NCBI GenBank assembly: GCA_910579285.1
Contig: CAJTTT010000013.1
Coordinates: 1 to 64,000, forward strand
Origin: an uncultured Lachnospiraceae bacterium
GTDB taxonomy: Bacteria; Bacillota; Clostridia; Lachnospirales; Lachnospiraceae
Direction: 5' to 3'
Length of the DNA: 64,000 bases
Of the stretch, positions 7,475 through 15,802 are shown piece by piece (the first letter of the stretch is position 1; each line of letters opens with the position of its first letter). Below the pieces are notes generated by a model. The model was not told where the DNA came from. It ran no database searches and was given only the letters and a program-made list of their open reading frames with translations. The translations under genes were made by a program, and so were the position numbers.

Positions 7475-7897
7475 ATGGTCAGATTATCAGAGGCGGAATG
7501 GAAAGTGATGGGCGCACTGTGGGAAGAGGCGCCGCAGACGATTATGCAGATGACGCGGCGTTTTCAGGAAACGACAGGATGGACCAAGCACACGATTATG
7601 ACCTTTTTAAAACGGATGGAGGATAAGGGCGCGGTTTTTTATGAGCCGGGAGAGCGCGCAAAATTATACTATCCGCAGATTGAGAGGCAGGAGGCGGTTT
7701 TGCAGGAGACGGAAGAGTTTCTGGAGAGGGTCTTCGATGGCCGCATGGGACTGATGTTGAACACGATGGTGCAGCACAGAGCGCTTTCCGGGGAGGAAAT
7801 TTCGGAGCTCCATGAGATCTTGATGCGTGCGGAGGAAGGGCGCAGGGACGTGGAAGGCGGACAGGCTGTTTCGGAAAAGGAGGGCGGATGGATATGA
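7475..7897 (+). CDS. BlaI/MecI/CopY-family repressor
   Basis: This 140-residue protein has the winged-helix N-terminus of the family (RLSEAEWKVMGALWEEAPQTI and GWTKHTIMTFLKRMEDKGAV). A C-terminal dimerisation helix contains the ALSGEEISELHEIL segment. Such repressors are inactivated by proteolysis triggered by their BlaR1/MecR1 partner when cell-wall antibiotics are sensed. The gene overlaps the start of the sensor gene by 10 bp. The ribosome site, GGAATGAAGG, is weak. No beta-lactamase lies adjacent, so the output is probably cell-envelope genes elsewhere or autoregulation. Confidence 0.85.
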   Translation: MVRLSEAEWKVMGALWEEAPQTIMQMTRRFQETTGWTKHTIMTFLKRMEDKGAVFYEPGERAKLYYPQIERQEAVLQETEEFLERVFDGRMGLMLNTMVQHRALSGEEISELHEILMRAEEGRRDVEGGQAVSEKEGGWI

Positions 7898-8151
7898 TAC
7901 TTGAGATTCTGTTTACATCGACGGTATTAATTATCGGCATTTTCTGCCTGCGTAAGCTGACTCTGGGGCGGATCAGCATGAGGCTGCGATATGCGCTCTG
8001 GCTTCTGGCGGCGGTCAGACTGCTTGTTCCGTTTTCTTTTGGGACAAGCGCTTTCAGTGTGATGAATCTGCTGCCGGACACGATTCAGGAGAATTTTTCA
8101 TTGAGAGAGAGAACGGCGGGGAACAGTCTTTGGGAAACGCTTGGGATTTGA
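7888..8151 (+). CDS. BlaR1/MecR1-like sensor, N-terminal fragment (frameshifted)
   Basis: These 87 residues contain the first two membrane helices of an M56-type sensor (MILEILFTSTVLIIGIFCL and the ALWLLAAVRLLVPFSFG region). The frame stops just after FSLRERTAGNS. The next frame (-1 relative to this one) carries the rest of the protein without a gap. The open -1 frame already runs alongside before this fragment ends, so a single-base change near 8095-8130 would restore one gene. Intact relatives are single proteins, so this is probably a broken or polymorphic gene. Sequencing error or programmed slippage are alternatives. Confidence 0.6.
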   Translation: MDMILEILFTSTVLIIGIFCLRKLTLGRISMRLRYALWLLAAVRLLVPFSFGTSAFSVMNLLPDTIQENFSLRERTAGNSLWETLGI

Positions 8152-10127
8152 CGCATGCCGATGGTATGTCAGATGCCGGGGCGCGGAGCACGGGAGTGGA
8201 ATCGGCGGATGCCCAGGGGATGCCGGGAGACGGGATCATGCCGGCGGATCATGCGGAAAAGATGAAGTTGGGAGCCGTTGTTTCCGAAAAGGCGGAGACA
8301 GGTGCAGTGCAGAGAAAGGGCAGCGAGGCAGAGAAAGCAGGCGTGCCTGGATCAGGAAGGATTTCCCTGCTCGGTGTTCTGTGGCTTTTGGGATTTCTGG
8401 CTGTGGGCGGTTATATGCTTGTTTCCGGGCAGCGGTTCAAACGGTATCTGCGCTGTAACAGGAGAGAGGTTCAAACGGCGGAAATTCCGGGATTTTTGGC
8501 CAGACGGCTTTCCGGGCGCGGGATGAAAGTGTATCAGGTCAGAGGGCTGCCGAGTCCCTGCCTGGCAGGACGGCATATCTATATCAGAGAAGGGGCTTTG
8601 GAGCAGAAGCAGCAGCTTGCACATATTCTGGCCCATGAATACTGTCATGCACTGCACGGGGATGGACTGTGGGCTTTCCTGCGCTGCCTGCTGGCGGCGG
8701 TTTACTGGTTTGATCCCTTTGTATGGGCGGCGGCCTATGGAGCCAGACAGGACAGCGAGCTTGCCTGCGATGAGGCGGCGGTGCGTCTGCTGGGGGAGCC
8801 TCAGCGGTTTGCCTACGGAAGAACCCTCCTTTCCTTTTTGAGAGACGGCGCAGAGGGCAGGGAGAAATGTCCGGGTATGCCTTTTATGTCGGAGGGCGGT
8901 GAGCACAGCGTCAGAGAAAGGATTCTTGCGCTGACGAAGACGGGCCGGAGGAAAAGGACGGTTTTGGCGGTTGTTCTTGCGGCAGTTGTTTTGTTCTGCG
9001 GTTGTGCCTTCACGGGGGCAGACCGGGAAGACGGGAATTTGGAGAAAGAGACAGGAGAGCAGACAGCGGGTGTGAAAGGGCAGGGTGAGGCGGCCGATGC
9101 CACACAGAGCCGCCAGACAGGCACCGAGGAGAATGACCCGGAATCTCAACGTATGCAGAAAGAATACGAAGAGGCGGCAGAACATGAAAAACTGACGGAG
9201 GAACAGATCAGAGAGGTGGAGGAGAGCGCCCAGCAGGAGGCGCAATGGCAGGACTTCGCGGAAACCCTGCACTACCACGGTGAGATGGAGGGGAAGGACG
9301 ACAGCGAACTGATGAAAAACCGGGAATTTGATGTGCAGTCCTATTATGACTGGCAGGAGGGAAAGGGAGGCGAAAAACCGAAAGACGGATGGTATCTGCT
9401 CTGTCGTGAAGACGAGGGGCTGATTTCCCTGTACGGTCTCTATACGGAAATGTTTGGATTCCGGGGGTTAAAGGTACGGATTGGGGAAGACGTGACAACC
9501 CTTGATATACCGTGGTGCGCTTCTTACCAGAATGAAAGCGGAGATAATATCCGCATTCTGGAGGCGGCTGAGGATGGATGGCCAAGAAGGTTTATGTGGA
9601 AACTTCTTGCCGAAGAGAGCGGACAGGTAGAAAAATGGCGGCTTTACGAAGGATTCCGCTATGATACCGGCACGGTTGATTTAAAGAGCCTTACGGAAGA
9701 GGACTGTGTCGAGTGGGCGCGGGAATATCTGAGTTTCACCATTGATCAGGAGGCGGCAAAAGTGCATGTGGCCTACGACGGGGATATGTATTTGGGCGAT
9801 ATTGACATCTCTGCTTACCGGGATCGGAAGCCGGAGGATGTGCAGATCGTACCTGATACCGTTGGCTTTGCGCTGAACGGTCCGGGCTGGGAGAAGCCGC
9901 ATTCTGACAGTGATGAGGGCAGTGATCAGATGTACCCGGATGAAGTATATGAGGGGACGATGGTGTATCTGTCGGTGGGACTTAAGCTGAATGGCGCCGA
10001 GGGGCTGTGGTTTGACGGCCTGCCTGTTCTTGCCGTACAGGTTGTGGAGGATGAGAACAGCGATACGGGGTTTCGTCTGGAGCATCCAAGGATAGACGAA
10101 TCTTATGTGGCCCGCGCTCTCTGGTAG
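8130..10127 (+). CDS. BlaR1/MecR1-like M56 peptidase sensor, C-terminal part
   Basis: This frame (665 residues from a TTG) holds a hydrophobic helix (LLGVLWLLGFLAVGGYML), the cytoplasmic zinc-peptidase domain with HEYCH near residue 169 and the later DSELACDEAA motif, and another helix (TVLAVVLAAVVLFCGCAF). An acidic extracellular region of about 370 residues follows. That region does not show penicillin-binding SxxK/SxN/KTG motifs, so the ligand is unlikely to be bound as in classical BlaR1. Without the first two helices (7888-8151) topology would be disturbed. A terminator follows. Confidence 0.7.
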   Translation: MGNAWDLTHADGMSDAGARSTGVESADAQGMPGDGIMPADHAEKMKLGAVVSEKAETGAVQRKGSEAEKAGVPGSGRISLLGVLWLLGFLAVGGYMLVSGQRFKRYLRCNRREVQTAEIPGFLARRLSGRGMKVYQVRGLPSPCLAGRHIYIREGALEQKQQLAHILAHEYCHALHGDGLWAFLRCLLAAVYWFDPFVWAAAYGARQDSELACDEAAVRLLGEPQRFAYGRTLLSFLRDGAEGREKCPGMPFMSEGGEHSVRERILALTKTGRRKRTVLAVVLAAVVLFCGCAFTGADREDGNLEKETGEQTAGVKGQGEAADATQSRQTGTEENDPESQRMQKEYEEAAEHEKLTEEQIREVEESAQQEAQWQDFAETLHYHGEMEGKDDSELMKNREFDVQSYYDWQEGKGGEKPKDGWYLLCREDEGLISLYGLYTEMFGFRGLKVRIGEDVTTLDIPWCASYQNESGDNIRILEAAEDGWPRRFMWKLLAEESGQVEKWRLYEGFRYDTGTVDLKSLTEEDCVEWAREYLSFTIDQEAAKVHVAYDGDMYLGDIDISAYRDRKPEDVQIVPDTVGFALNGPGWEKPHSDSDEGSDQMYPDEVYEGTMVYLSVGLKLNGAEGLWFDGLPVLAVQVVEDENSDTGFRLEHPRIDESYVARALW

Positions 10128-10145
10128 GAGAAAGTAGTTTTTTTA

Positions 10146-10194
10146 AAAGAAACGCGATAAGATTCTTTCTTATTGCGTTTCTTTGTGGTATAAT
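10146..10194 (+). terminator. Terminator of the blaIR region followed by the mecA promoter
   Basis: AAAGAAACGCGATAAGA (10146-10162) pairs with TCTTATTGCGTTTCTTT (10168-10184) with one G-T wobble, then a T-rich end. An extended -10 element (TGGTATAAT, 10186-10194) directly follows and probably drives mecA. Confidence 0.7.
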
Positions 10195-10252
10195 TTGCGC
10201 GAAGGCAATGAGCAGTGTGTGCGTTTTACTTTGGATAGGGGACAGGAAATAC

Positions 10253-10909
10253 ATGAAATATAAAAAGATCAATGATGCGACAGTACAGTGTATTGTCTCG
10301 GCGGATGACATGGCCGAGTATGGGCTTGCCTTATCGGATATCTTTGAGCGCAATGAAAGAGGCGAGGAATTTTTGCGGGATATCATTGAGCGGGCGCATG
10401 ACGAGGTTGGATACCAGATTAACAACGGCAACATCGCGATGCAGATTACCCCGCTGAAAGACAACGGCCTTGTAGTAACCTTTACGGATGAGGGGCCGGC
10501 GGCCTTTAAGGAGATGCTGCAGAATTTGAAAGAAGTGCTGCAGGAATTCAGCGCGGAGCTGGCAGGGCAGGAGGAGAGAGCCCAGACGGCACAGACTGCG
10601 GATAAGCAGGACGAAAACCGCAGAATGTTTGTGTTTGGCAGCATGCATCAGACCATGCAGTATGCGGCCACGATTCCGAATACATACTCCGTGAAGAGTC
10701 ATCTCTTTAAGGAGGGTGAAGATTACTATCTGGTACTTGAGAAAAACCGGCTTTCTTATAAAGCGTTCAACAGAATCAGCGCCCAGGCCGTGGAGTTTGG
10801 GAATCTGATTGCGTTTTCCGATGAGCGCATGCGGTATCTGGAGGAGCATGGCGAGTGCCTGATCCGCGACCGTGCGGTGAGTAAACTGCGCAGAATTTAC
10901 CGTGCCTGA
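10253..10909 (+). CDS. mecA: MecA-type adaptor protein
   Basis: This 218-residue protein has the MecA/YpbH layout. An N-terminal substrate-binding domain (MKYKKINDATVQCIVSADDM.. FLRDIIERAHDEVGY) is joined by a Gln/Glu-rich linker to a C-terminal ClpC-binding domain (KSHLFKEGEDYYLVLEK.. FNRISAQAVEFG). The adaptor delivers substrates to the ClpCP protease. The start at 10253 is chosen because MKY.K begins family members; an upstream in-frame ATG at 10208 adds 15 unlikely residues. It is a single-gene unit between two terminators. It should not be confused with the methicillin-resistance mecA. Confidence 0.85.
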   Translation: MKYKKINDATVQCIVSADDMAEYGLALSDIFERNERGEEFLRDIIERAHDEVGYQINNGNIAMQITPLKDNGLVVTFTDEGPAAFKEMLQNLKEVLQEFSAELAGQEERAQTAQTADKQDENRRMFVFGSMHQTMQYAATIPNTYSVKSHLFKEGEDYYLVLEKNRLSYKAFNRISAQAVEFGNLIAFSDERMRYLEEHGECLIRDRAVSKLRRIYRA

Positions 10910-10949
10910 AAGAACAGGCATGTAAAATGAAACAGGAGAGTGGTTGACA

Positions 10950-10985
10950 GGTGCTGCCATGCTTCAAAAGCTGGCAGCGCCTTTT
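10950..10985 (+). terminator. Terminator after mecA
   Basis: GGTGCTGCCA / TGGCAGCGCC stem with a 12-base loop followed by TTTT. Confidence 0.8.
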
Positions 10986-11120
10986 ATGCGCAGGCCCGCA
11001 GGAGAAAGTCTGTTGTGAAAGCAGCATGTGGGCCGCGCGGCGGGCGGGAAAGGTTTTCCGGCCCGGTCTTAGGCCTGTGTGTTGATAACATAAAAATTTT
11101 AATGAGAGAATGAGGGTAAC

Positions 11121-12935
11121 ATGAACAGAGAAAAAAAGAAGAAAAACGAACAGTTTGACGCCTTTCTGGAGAAAGAGATCCTGACAGCGGACCGATATGA
11201 CGGCGCTGCAGGGCAGGAAGAGGGGGAGGAGAAGGAAGCGCTGCGCTACGAGGATGCAGGGATTGACGGCAGGATTCTGCGGGCAGTAAAGGAGCTGGGA
11301 TTCGAACATATGACGCCCATCCAGGAACAGGCCATTCCACTCTTTATGACGGGACGTGATATTATCGGGCAGGCCCAGACGGGAACAGGAAAGACGGCTG
11401 CTTTCGGCATTCCGATTCTGCAGAAGATCAACCCGGAGAATCATTCCCTGCAGGCGGTGATTCTGTGTCCTACGAGAGAGCTTGCCATGCAGGCGGCGGA
11501 TGAACTGCGAAAGTTTGCCAAGTATATGAATGGGATTAAGGTGCTGCCGGTTTACGGCGGCCAGGAAATCTACAAACAGATCAAAAACCTGAAAACCGGC
11601 GTGCAGATTGTGGTGGGCACACCGGGGCGTGTGATGGATCACATGCGCAGACATACGCTTAAGATGGATCAGGTGCACACGGTGGTTCTGGATGAAGCGG
11701 ACGAGATGCTGAACATGGGATTCAGGGAGGATATCGAGACCATTCTGAAGGAGATGCCCAAGGAGCGGCAGACAGGGCTTTTTTCAGCAACGATGCCTAA
11801 GCCCATTCTGGATATTACAAAGACCTATCAGAAGGAAGCGGCCTATGTGAAGATGACGCCCAAGGAGGTGACGATCCCGCTGATCAAGCAGGCTTATTAC
11901 CAGGTGCGGAAGCAGGATAAAGAGGAAGTGCTCTGCCGGCTGATCGACTATTATATGCCGGGGCGCGCGCTGATTTTCTGCAATACCAAGCGGATGGTGG
12001 ATGAGCTGACGGAGCATTTAAAAGGCCGGGGCTATGAGGTGGAGGGTCTTCACGGAGATCTGACCCAGGGCCAGAGGGACACGGTGATGAACCTGTTCAG
12101 GAGCGGCAGGACGAATATTCTGATTGCCACCGATGTGGCGGCCAGAGGCATCGATGTGAGCGACGTGGAGGCTGTCTACAATTTTGACGTGCCCGATGAC
12201 ATTGAATACTATGTGCACCGCATCGGCAGAACCGGGCGTGCGGGCAAGACAGGAAGGTCCTTTACCCTTGTGGTGGGGCGGGAGGCCTATAAAATACGCG
12301 ATATTGAGCGCATCTGCCACACGAAGATCAAGGAGCGCAAGGTGCCGGGCGCGGCGGACATCATGGCAAGAAAAGCGGAAAAAATATTAAAGGAAGCCAC
12401 GGATGTGATCGAGAACGAGGATATCAGCAGGGCGACAGAGTACATTCTCGATGCCGTGGCGCTGGGACAGTACAGCGCCACACAGATTGCGGCGGCGTTT
12501 ATGAAGATGAAGCTCGGGGATGAGATCGAGGACATCCGCACGGAGAAATTCTTCTTTGAAAAGAGACCCATGAAAAACGGGCGCGGCGGCCGCGGCGGCG
12601 ACAGGAACCGTGGCGGTTTCGGCGGAAAGAGCGGAAAGGCCGGCGATAAGGGCGGCTTTGGCGGAAAGAGCGCAGGCGGCGACAGAAACCGGGGAGGCTT
12701 TGGCGGAAAAAATGGCGCAAAGGCGGGCAGAGGGAACGATAAGGACAGCTTTGCAAAGAAATCCGGCGCAGAGAAAGGCGGATACGCGACAAAGGGCGAG
12801 AAGAACCGGGATAAAAACAGATATGCGAACGGAAAACCCAAGGATGTCAGGCGGGACGGTAGCGCCTACAACAGACGGGAGTCCGACTATGAACCCCGCT
12901 ACGGCGGTCTGCGGATCAAGACGAAATGGGATTGA
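11121..12935 (+). CDS. DEAD-box RNA helicase with Gly/Lys/Arg-rich tail
   Basis: This 604-residue protein carries all helicase motifs in order: F..PIQEQAIP (Q motif), AQTGTGKTA (I), PTRELA (Ia), TPGR (Ib), DEAD (II), SAT (III), IATDVAARGID (V) and HRIGRTGR (VI). After the core comes a helical region (about 385-475), as in CshA/DeaD proteins. Next is a basic GFGGKSG / DRNRGGFGG repeat tail of about 110 residues, suited to non-specific RNA binding. It is likely to act in RNA turnover, ribosome assembly or cold adaptation. The leader of about 135 bases after the mecA terminator shows no obvious promoter. It converges on the next gene with only 4 bp between stops. Confidence 0.9.
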   Translation: MNREKKKKNEQFDAFLEKEILTADRYDGAAGQEEGEEKEALRYEDAGIDGRILRAVKELGFEHMTPIQEQAIPLFMTGRDIIGQAQTGTGKTAAFGIPILQKINPENHSLQAVILCPTRELAMQAADELRKFAKYMNGIKVLPVYGGQEIYKQIKNLKTGVQIVVGTPGRVMDHMRRHTLKMDQVHTVVLDEADEMLNMGFREDIETILKEMPKERQTGLFSATMPKPILDITKTYQKEAAYVKMTPKEVTIPLIKQAYYQVRKQDKEEVLCRLIDYYMPGRALIFCNTKRMVDELTEHLKGRGYEVEGLHGDLTQGQRDTVMNLFRSGRTNILIATDVAARGIDVSDVEAVYNFDVPDDIEYYVHRIGRTGRAGKTGRSFTLVVGREAYKIRDIERICHTKIKERKVPGAADIMARKAEKILKEATDVIENEDISRATEYILDAVALGQYSATQIAAAFMKMKLGDEIEDIRTEKFFFEKRPMKNGRGGRGGDRNRGGFGGKSGKAGDKGGFGGKSAGGDRNRGGFGGKNGAKAGRGNDKDSFAKKSGAEKGGYATKGEKNRDKNRYANGKPKDVRRDGSAYNRRESDYEPRYGGLRIKTKWD

Positions 12936-12939
12936 CGAC

Positions 12940-13536
12940 TTATAGGACGAGCTCATGTCCGTGCTCTTTGAGCCACTTCCGATGGGTGCGGTAGTCCGGG
13001 CAGACGCTCTCCACCAGCGCCCAGAATGCCCTGGAATGGTCCATGTGGGTCAGATGACAGAGTTCATGGACGACCACATAGTCCAGAACCGCAGGCGGCG
13101 CCAGCATAAGCCGCCAGTTGAAGGAGAGGGTGCCTTTTGCACTGCAGCTCCCCCAGCGGGTCTTCTGCCCGCGTATGGTGATGCGCTCGAAGCTTCCGCC
13201 GGTGAGCGGGAGAAAATAGGAAACCCGCTTTGGGAAGTATGACCGGGCGGCCTCGATATAGCGCTTTTCGAGGGCAGTTCTCTGGGCCTGCGTCAAGTCG
13301 GAGACCGGGCGGTTTTCCCGTTGTTTTACGGCATCCAGATAGTGGGTGATGATCCAGCCCTGCTTGTCCAGCAGCAGGCGGCGGATCTGGGAATCGGATG
13401 TGCCAAGGGGCAGACGCAGAGTGATTTTTGCATCCGCACTGATGCTGATTGCGCATGTTTTGCGCCGGCTGTAAACCACCGCGTAGGGGAGTTCATATAG
13501 TTGGCTCTGGTATTTGATACGGTGTATGTGTTCCAT
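12940..13536 (-). CDS. YgjP/SprT-like M48-family metallopeptidase (DUF45)
   Basis: This 198-residue protein has the YgjP signature TRWGSCSAKGTLSFNWRL followed by the zinc motif HELCH and a distal MDHSRAFWALV region with a third ligand. The fold resembles WLM/SprT peptidases; substrates are unknown. The start is placed at ATG 13536 (MEHIHRIKYQ). A longer frame reaching 13572 would begin inside the -35 box. No Shine-Dalgarno sequence precedes this ATG and the -10 box ends 7 bp before it, so the mRNA may be leaderless. Confidence 0.8.
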   Translation of the reverse strand: MEHIHRIKYQSQLYELPYAVVYSRRKTCAISISADAKITLRLPLGTSDSQIRRLLLDKQGWIITHYLDAVKQRENRPVSDLTQAQRTALEKRYIEAARSYFPKRVSYFLPLTGGSFERITIRGQKTRWGSCSAKGTLSFNWRLMLAPPAVLDYVVVHELCHLTHMDHSRAFWALVESVCPDYRTHRKWLKEHGHELVL

Positions 13537-13543
13537 AGTGGTG

Positions 13544-13572
13544 ATTATATAATGGAAAAGTGAGAAAAACAA
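13544..13572 (-). promoter_or_regulatory. Promoter giving a possibly leaderless mRNA
   Basis: On the minus strand TTGTTT (13572-13567), a 17-bp spacer and TATAAT (13549-13544). Only 7 bp separate the -10 box from the ATG at 13536. Confidence 0.6.
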
Positions 13573-13582
13573 GCGGCATAAC

Positions 13583-13611
13583 TTTACACTTTTTTATAAA
13601 GCGGATATAAT
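13583..13611 (+). promoter_or_regulatory. Promoter of gpmI
   Basis: TTTACA (13583-13588), a 17-bp spacer and TATAAT (13606-13611), about 100 bp ahead of the gpmI start and divergent from the peptidase promoter. Confidence 0.75.
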
Positions 13612-13709
13612 ATAGCTGTATCGGGCAGGAGAGATTGCGGATATTGACAAAATTGGGAAATGAAAAAGTAGTATCAGGCAAGAAGGAAATAGAAAAGGAG
13701 AAATCAGTC

Positions 13710-15254
13710 ATGGGAACAAAGAAACCGGCAGTATTGATGATTTTGGATGGCTACGGCCTCAATGACAAGACGGAGGGGAATGCGGTTGCGCTGGCGAAGA
13801 CGCCGGTGATGGAAAAACTGATGGCGGAGTGCCCTTTCGTGAAGGGAAATGCCAGCGGCATGGCGGTGGGCCTGCCTGACGGCCAGATGGGAAACTCTGA
13901 GGTGGGGCACTTGAACATGGGCGCGGGACGCATCGTGTATCAGGAGCTTACCCGGATTACGAAGGAGATTCAGGACGGCACCTTTTTTGAGAATCCGGCC
14001 CTGCTTGACGCGGTGAACAACTGCAAGGAGAAAGATTCCTCCCTGCACATGTTCGGCCTGTTGTCAGACGGCGGTGTACACAGCCACAACACCCATCTTT
14101 ACGGCCTGCTGGAGCTGGCAAAGAGAAACGGCCTTTCCAAAGTATATGTGCACGCTTTTCTGGACGGACGTGACACACCGCCCGCCAGCGGCAAAGGCTA
14201 TGTGGAGGATCTGGAGGCCGAGATGAAAAAGATCGGCGTCGGTGAGGTGGCTACCGTGACGGGGCGCTACTATGCGATGGACCGTGACAATAATTACGAC
14301 AGAGTGGAGAAGGCGTATCTGGCGCTCACCAAAGGCGAGGGCTTAGAGGCCCAGAGCGGCCCTGCCGGAATCCAGGCTTCCTACGACAGGGATGAGACGG
14401 ACGAGTTCGTGAAGCCCACGGTGGTGATGAAGGACGGTGCGCCCACAGCGACAATCAAGGACGGCGATTCCGTGATTTTCTTCAATTTCCGTCCCGACAG
14501 AGCCAGAGAGATCACCAGAAGCTTCTGCGATGATGACTTCAAGGGCTTTGCAAGGGAGAAGAGACTGGATCTGACCTATGTGTGCTTCTCTGATTACGAT
14601 CCGACCATTCCCAACAAGGAGGTGGCGTTCCACAAGATTTCGGTTACCAACACCTTCGGCGAGTGGCTTGCGGCTAACGGCATGAAGCAGGCGAGAATCG
14701 CAGAGACAGAGAAGTACGCTCATGTGACTTTCTTCTTCAATGGCGGCGTGGAGGAGCCGAACGAGGGAGAGACCCGCATTCTGGTCAATTCTCCAAAGGA
14801 CGTGGCGACCTACGACTTAAAGCCCCAGATGAGCGCTTACGAGGTATGCGACAAGCTGGTGGAGGCGATCAAATCCGACACCTACGATGTGATCATCATC
14901 AACTTTGCGAACCCCGATATGGTGGGACACACCGGCGTGCAGGAGGCGGCCATCAAGGCGGTTGAGGCTGTGGACGAGTGTGTGGGTAAGGCGGTTGACG
15001 CTGTCAAAGAGGTGGACGGCGTGCTGTTCATCTGCGCGGACCACGGCAATGCAGAGCAGCTTATTGATGAGGAGACGGGTGCGCCGTTCACGGCTCACAC
15101 CACCAACCCGGTTCCCTTCATTCTGGTCAATGCGGATCCTGCGTACAAGCTGCGCGAGGGCGGGTGCCTTGCGGATATCGTACCCACGATCATTGAACTG
15201 ATGGGCAGGGAGCAGCCTGCGGAGATGACAGGAAAATCTCTGCTGGTGAAATAA
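13710..15254 (+). CDS. gpmI: 2,3-bisphosphoglycerate-independent phosphoglycerate mutase
   Basis: This 514-residue glycolytic enzyme interconverts 3- and 2-phosphoglycerate using two manganese ions. It starts with the alkaline-phosphatase-superfamily motif VLMILDGYG. The phosphorylated serine is in GNSEVGHLNMGAGR, DGRDTPP and the C-terminal metal-binding ADHGNAE are present, and the length is typical. ATG 13710 follows AAAAGGAGAAATC; an in-frame upstream start at 13635 has no ribosome site. It stands alone, with a promoter before it and a terminator after it. Confidence 0.97.
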   Translation: MGTKKPAVLMILDGYGLNDKTEGNAVALAKTPVMEKLMAECPFVKGNASGMAVGLPDGQMGNSEVGHLNMGAGRIVYQELTRITKEIQDGTFFENPALLDAVNNCKEKDSSLHMFGLLSDGGVHSHNTHLYGLLELAKRNGLSKVYVHAFLDGRDTPPASGKGYVEDLEAEMKKIGVGEVATVTGRYYAMDRDNNYDRVEKAYLALTKGEGLEAQSGPAGIQASYDRDETDEFVKPTVVMKDGAPTATIKDGDSVIFFNFRPDRAREITRSFCDDDFKGFAREKRLDLTYVCFSDYDPTIPNKEVAFHKISVTNTFGEWLAANGMKQARIAETEKYAHVTFFFNGGVEEPNEGETRILVNSPKDVATYDLKPQMSAYEVCDKLVEAIKSDTYDVIIINFANPDMVGHTGVQEAAIKAVEAVDECVGKAVDAVKEVDGVLFICADHGNAEQLIDEETGAPFTAHTTNPVPFILVNADPAYKLREGGCLADIVPTIIELMGREQPAEMTGKSLLVK

Positions 15255-15269
15255 ATCTTAAGATTGCTG

Positions 15270-15299
15270 GCGGAGGCTTGACATGGCCTCCGCTATTTT
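15270..15299 (+). terminator. Terminator of gpmI
   Basis: GCGGAGGC / GCCTCCGC stem, loop TTGACATG, followed by TATTTT. The loop contains the -35 box of the next promoter. Confidence 0.75.
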
Positions 15300-15336
15300 G
15301 TATATTAAGTGTACCATCACTAATAGTACAGTTAGT
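15278..15336 (+). promoter_or_regulatory. Promoter and operator of the YtrA-type operon
   Basis: TTGACA (15278-15283), a 17-bp spacer and TATATT (15301-15306). Just downstream lie symmetric elements: GTAC repeats (15311-15314 and 15326-15329) and ACTAA / TTAGT arms (15319-15323, 15332-15336). They are well placed for repression by the first gene product. Confidence 0.65.
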
Positions 15337-15378
15337 ATTGTTGAGAATTAAGGGGAAAATCACGGGAAAGGAGATCAC

Positions 15379-15738
15379 ATGATACTGGTAGACTATAAGG
15401 ACACCCGCCCGATCTATGAACAGATTGTGGAGCGGTTCAAGACGCTGATCTTAAAGGGCGTCATGCAGCCGGATGAACAGATGCCGTCAGTGCGCGGCCT
15501 GGCAATGGAGCAGTCCATCAATCCAAATACGATTCAGAAGGCGTATGCGGAGCTGGAGCGGCAGGGATTTATATATACCGTTAAGGGAAGGGGCAGTTTC
15601 GTGCTCGGAGACAGCAGTCTGGTGGAGCGGCGCAAAAAGGAATATGTGGATCAGATCTTAAAGCTGGTGAGAGAGGTACTTGAAATCGGCATGACGAAGA
15701 TGGAGATTGTTCTGGAGATTGAGAACCTGCAGGTGTAA
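15379..15738 (+). CDS. GntR-family regulator, YtrA subfamily
   Basis: This 119-residue protein has the short YtrA form: an N-terminal winged helix (TRPIYEQIVERFKTLILKG.. MPSVRGLAMEQSINPNTIQKAYAELERQGFIYTVKGRGSF) and a brief helical C-terminus for dimerisation, with no ligand domain. Members usually repress the ABC transporter operon they head, which fits the two following genes and the palindromes at the promoter. The ribosome site is AAAGGAGATC. The inducer is commonly cell-wall stress such as bacitracin or related peptides, but nothing here specifies it. Confidence 0.9.
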   Translation: MILVDYKDTRPIYEQIVERFKTLILKGVMQPDEQMPSVRGLAMEQSINPNTIQKAYAELERQGFIYTVKGRGSFVLGDSSLVERRKKEYVDQILKLVREVLEIGMTKMEIVLEIENLQV

Positions 15739-15802
15739 CCGGCGGCAGGTTCGGTGAAATTCATGCAGATTCACAGAGAAAGCTCTGGTAAGGAGGGAGT
15801 AT

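Noticed and set aside
7475..10127. blaI/blaR1 pair as evidence of a beta-lactamase operon
   Set aside because: No beta-lactamase or penicillin-binding gene adjoins, and the sensor's outer domain lacks penicillin-binding motifs.
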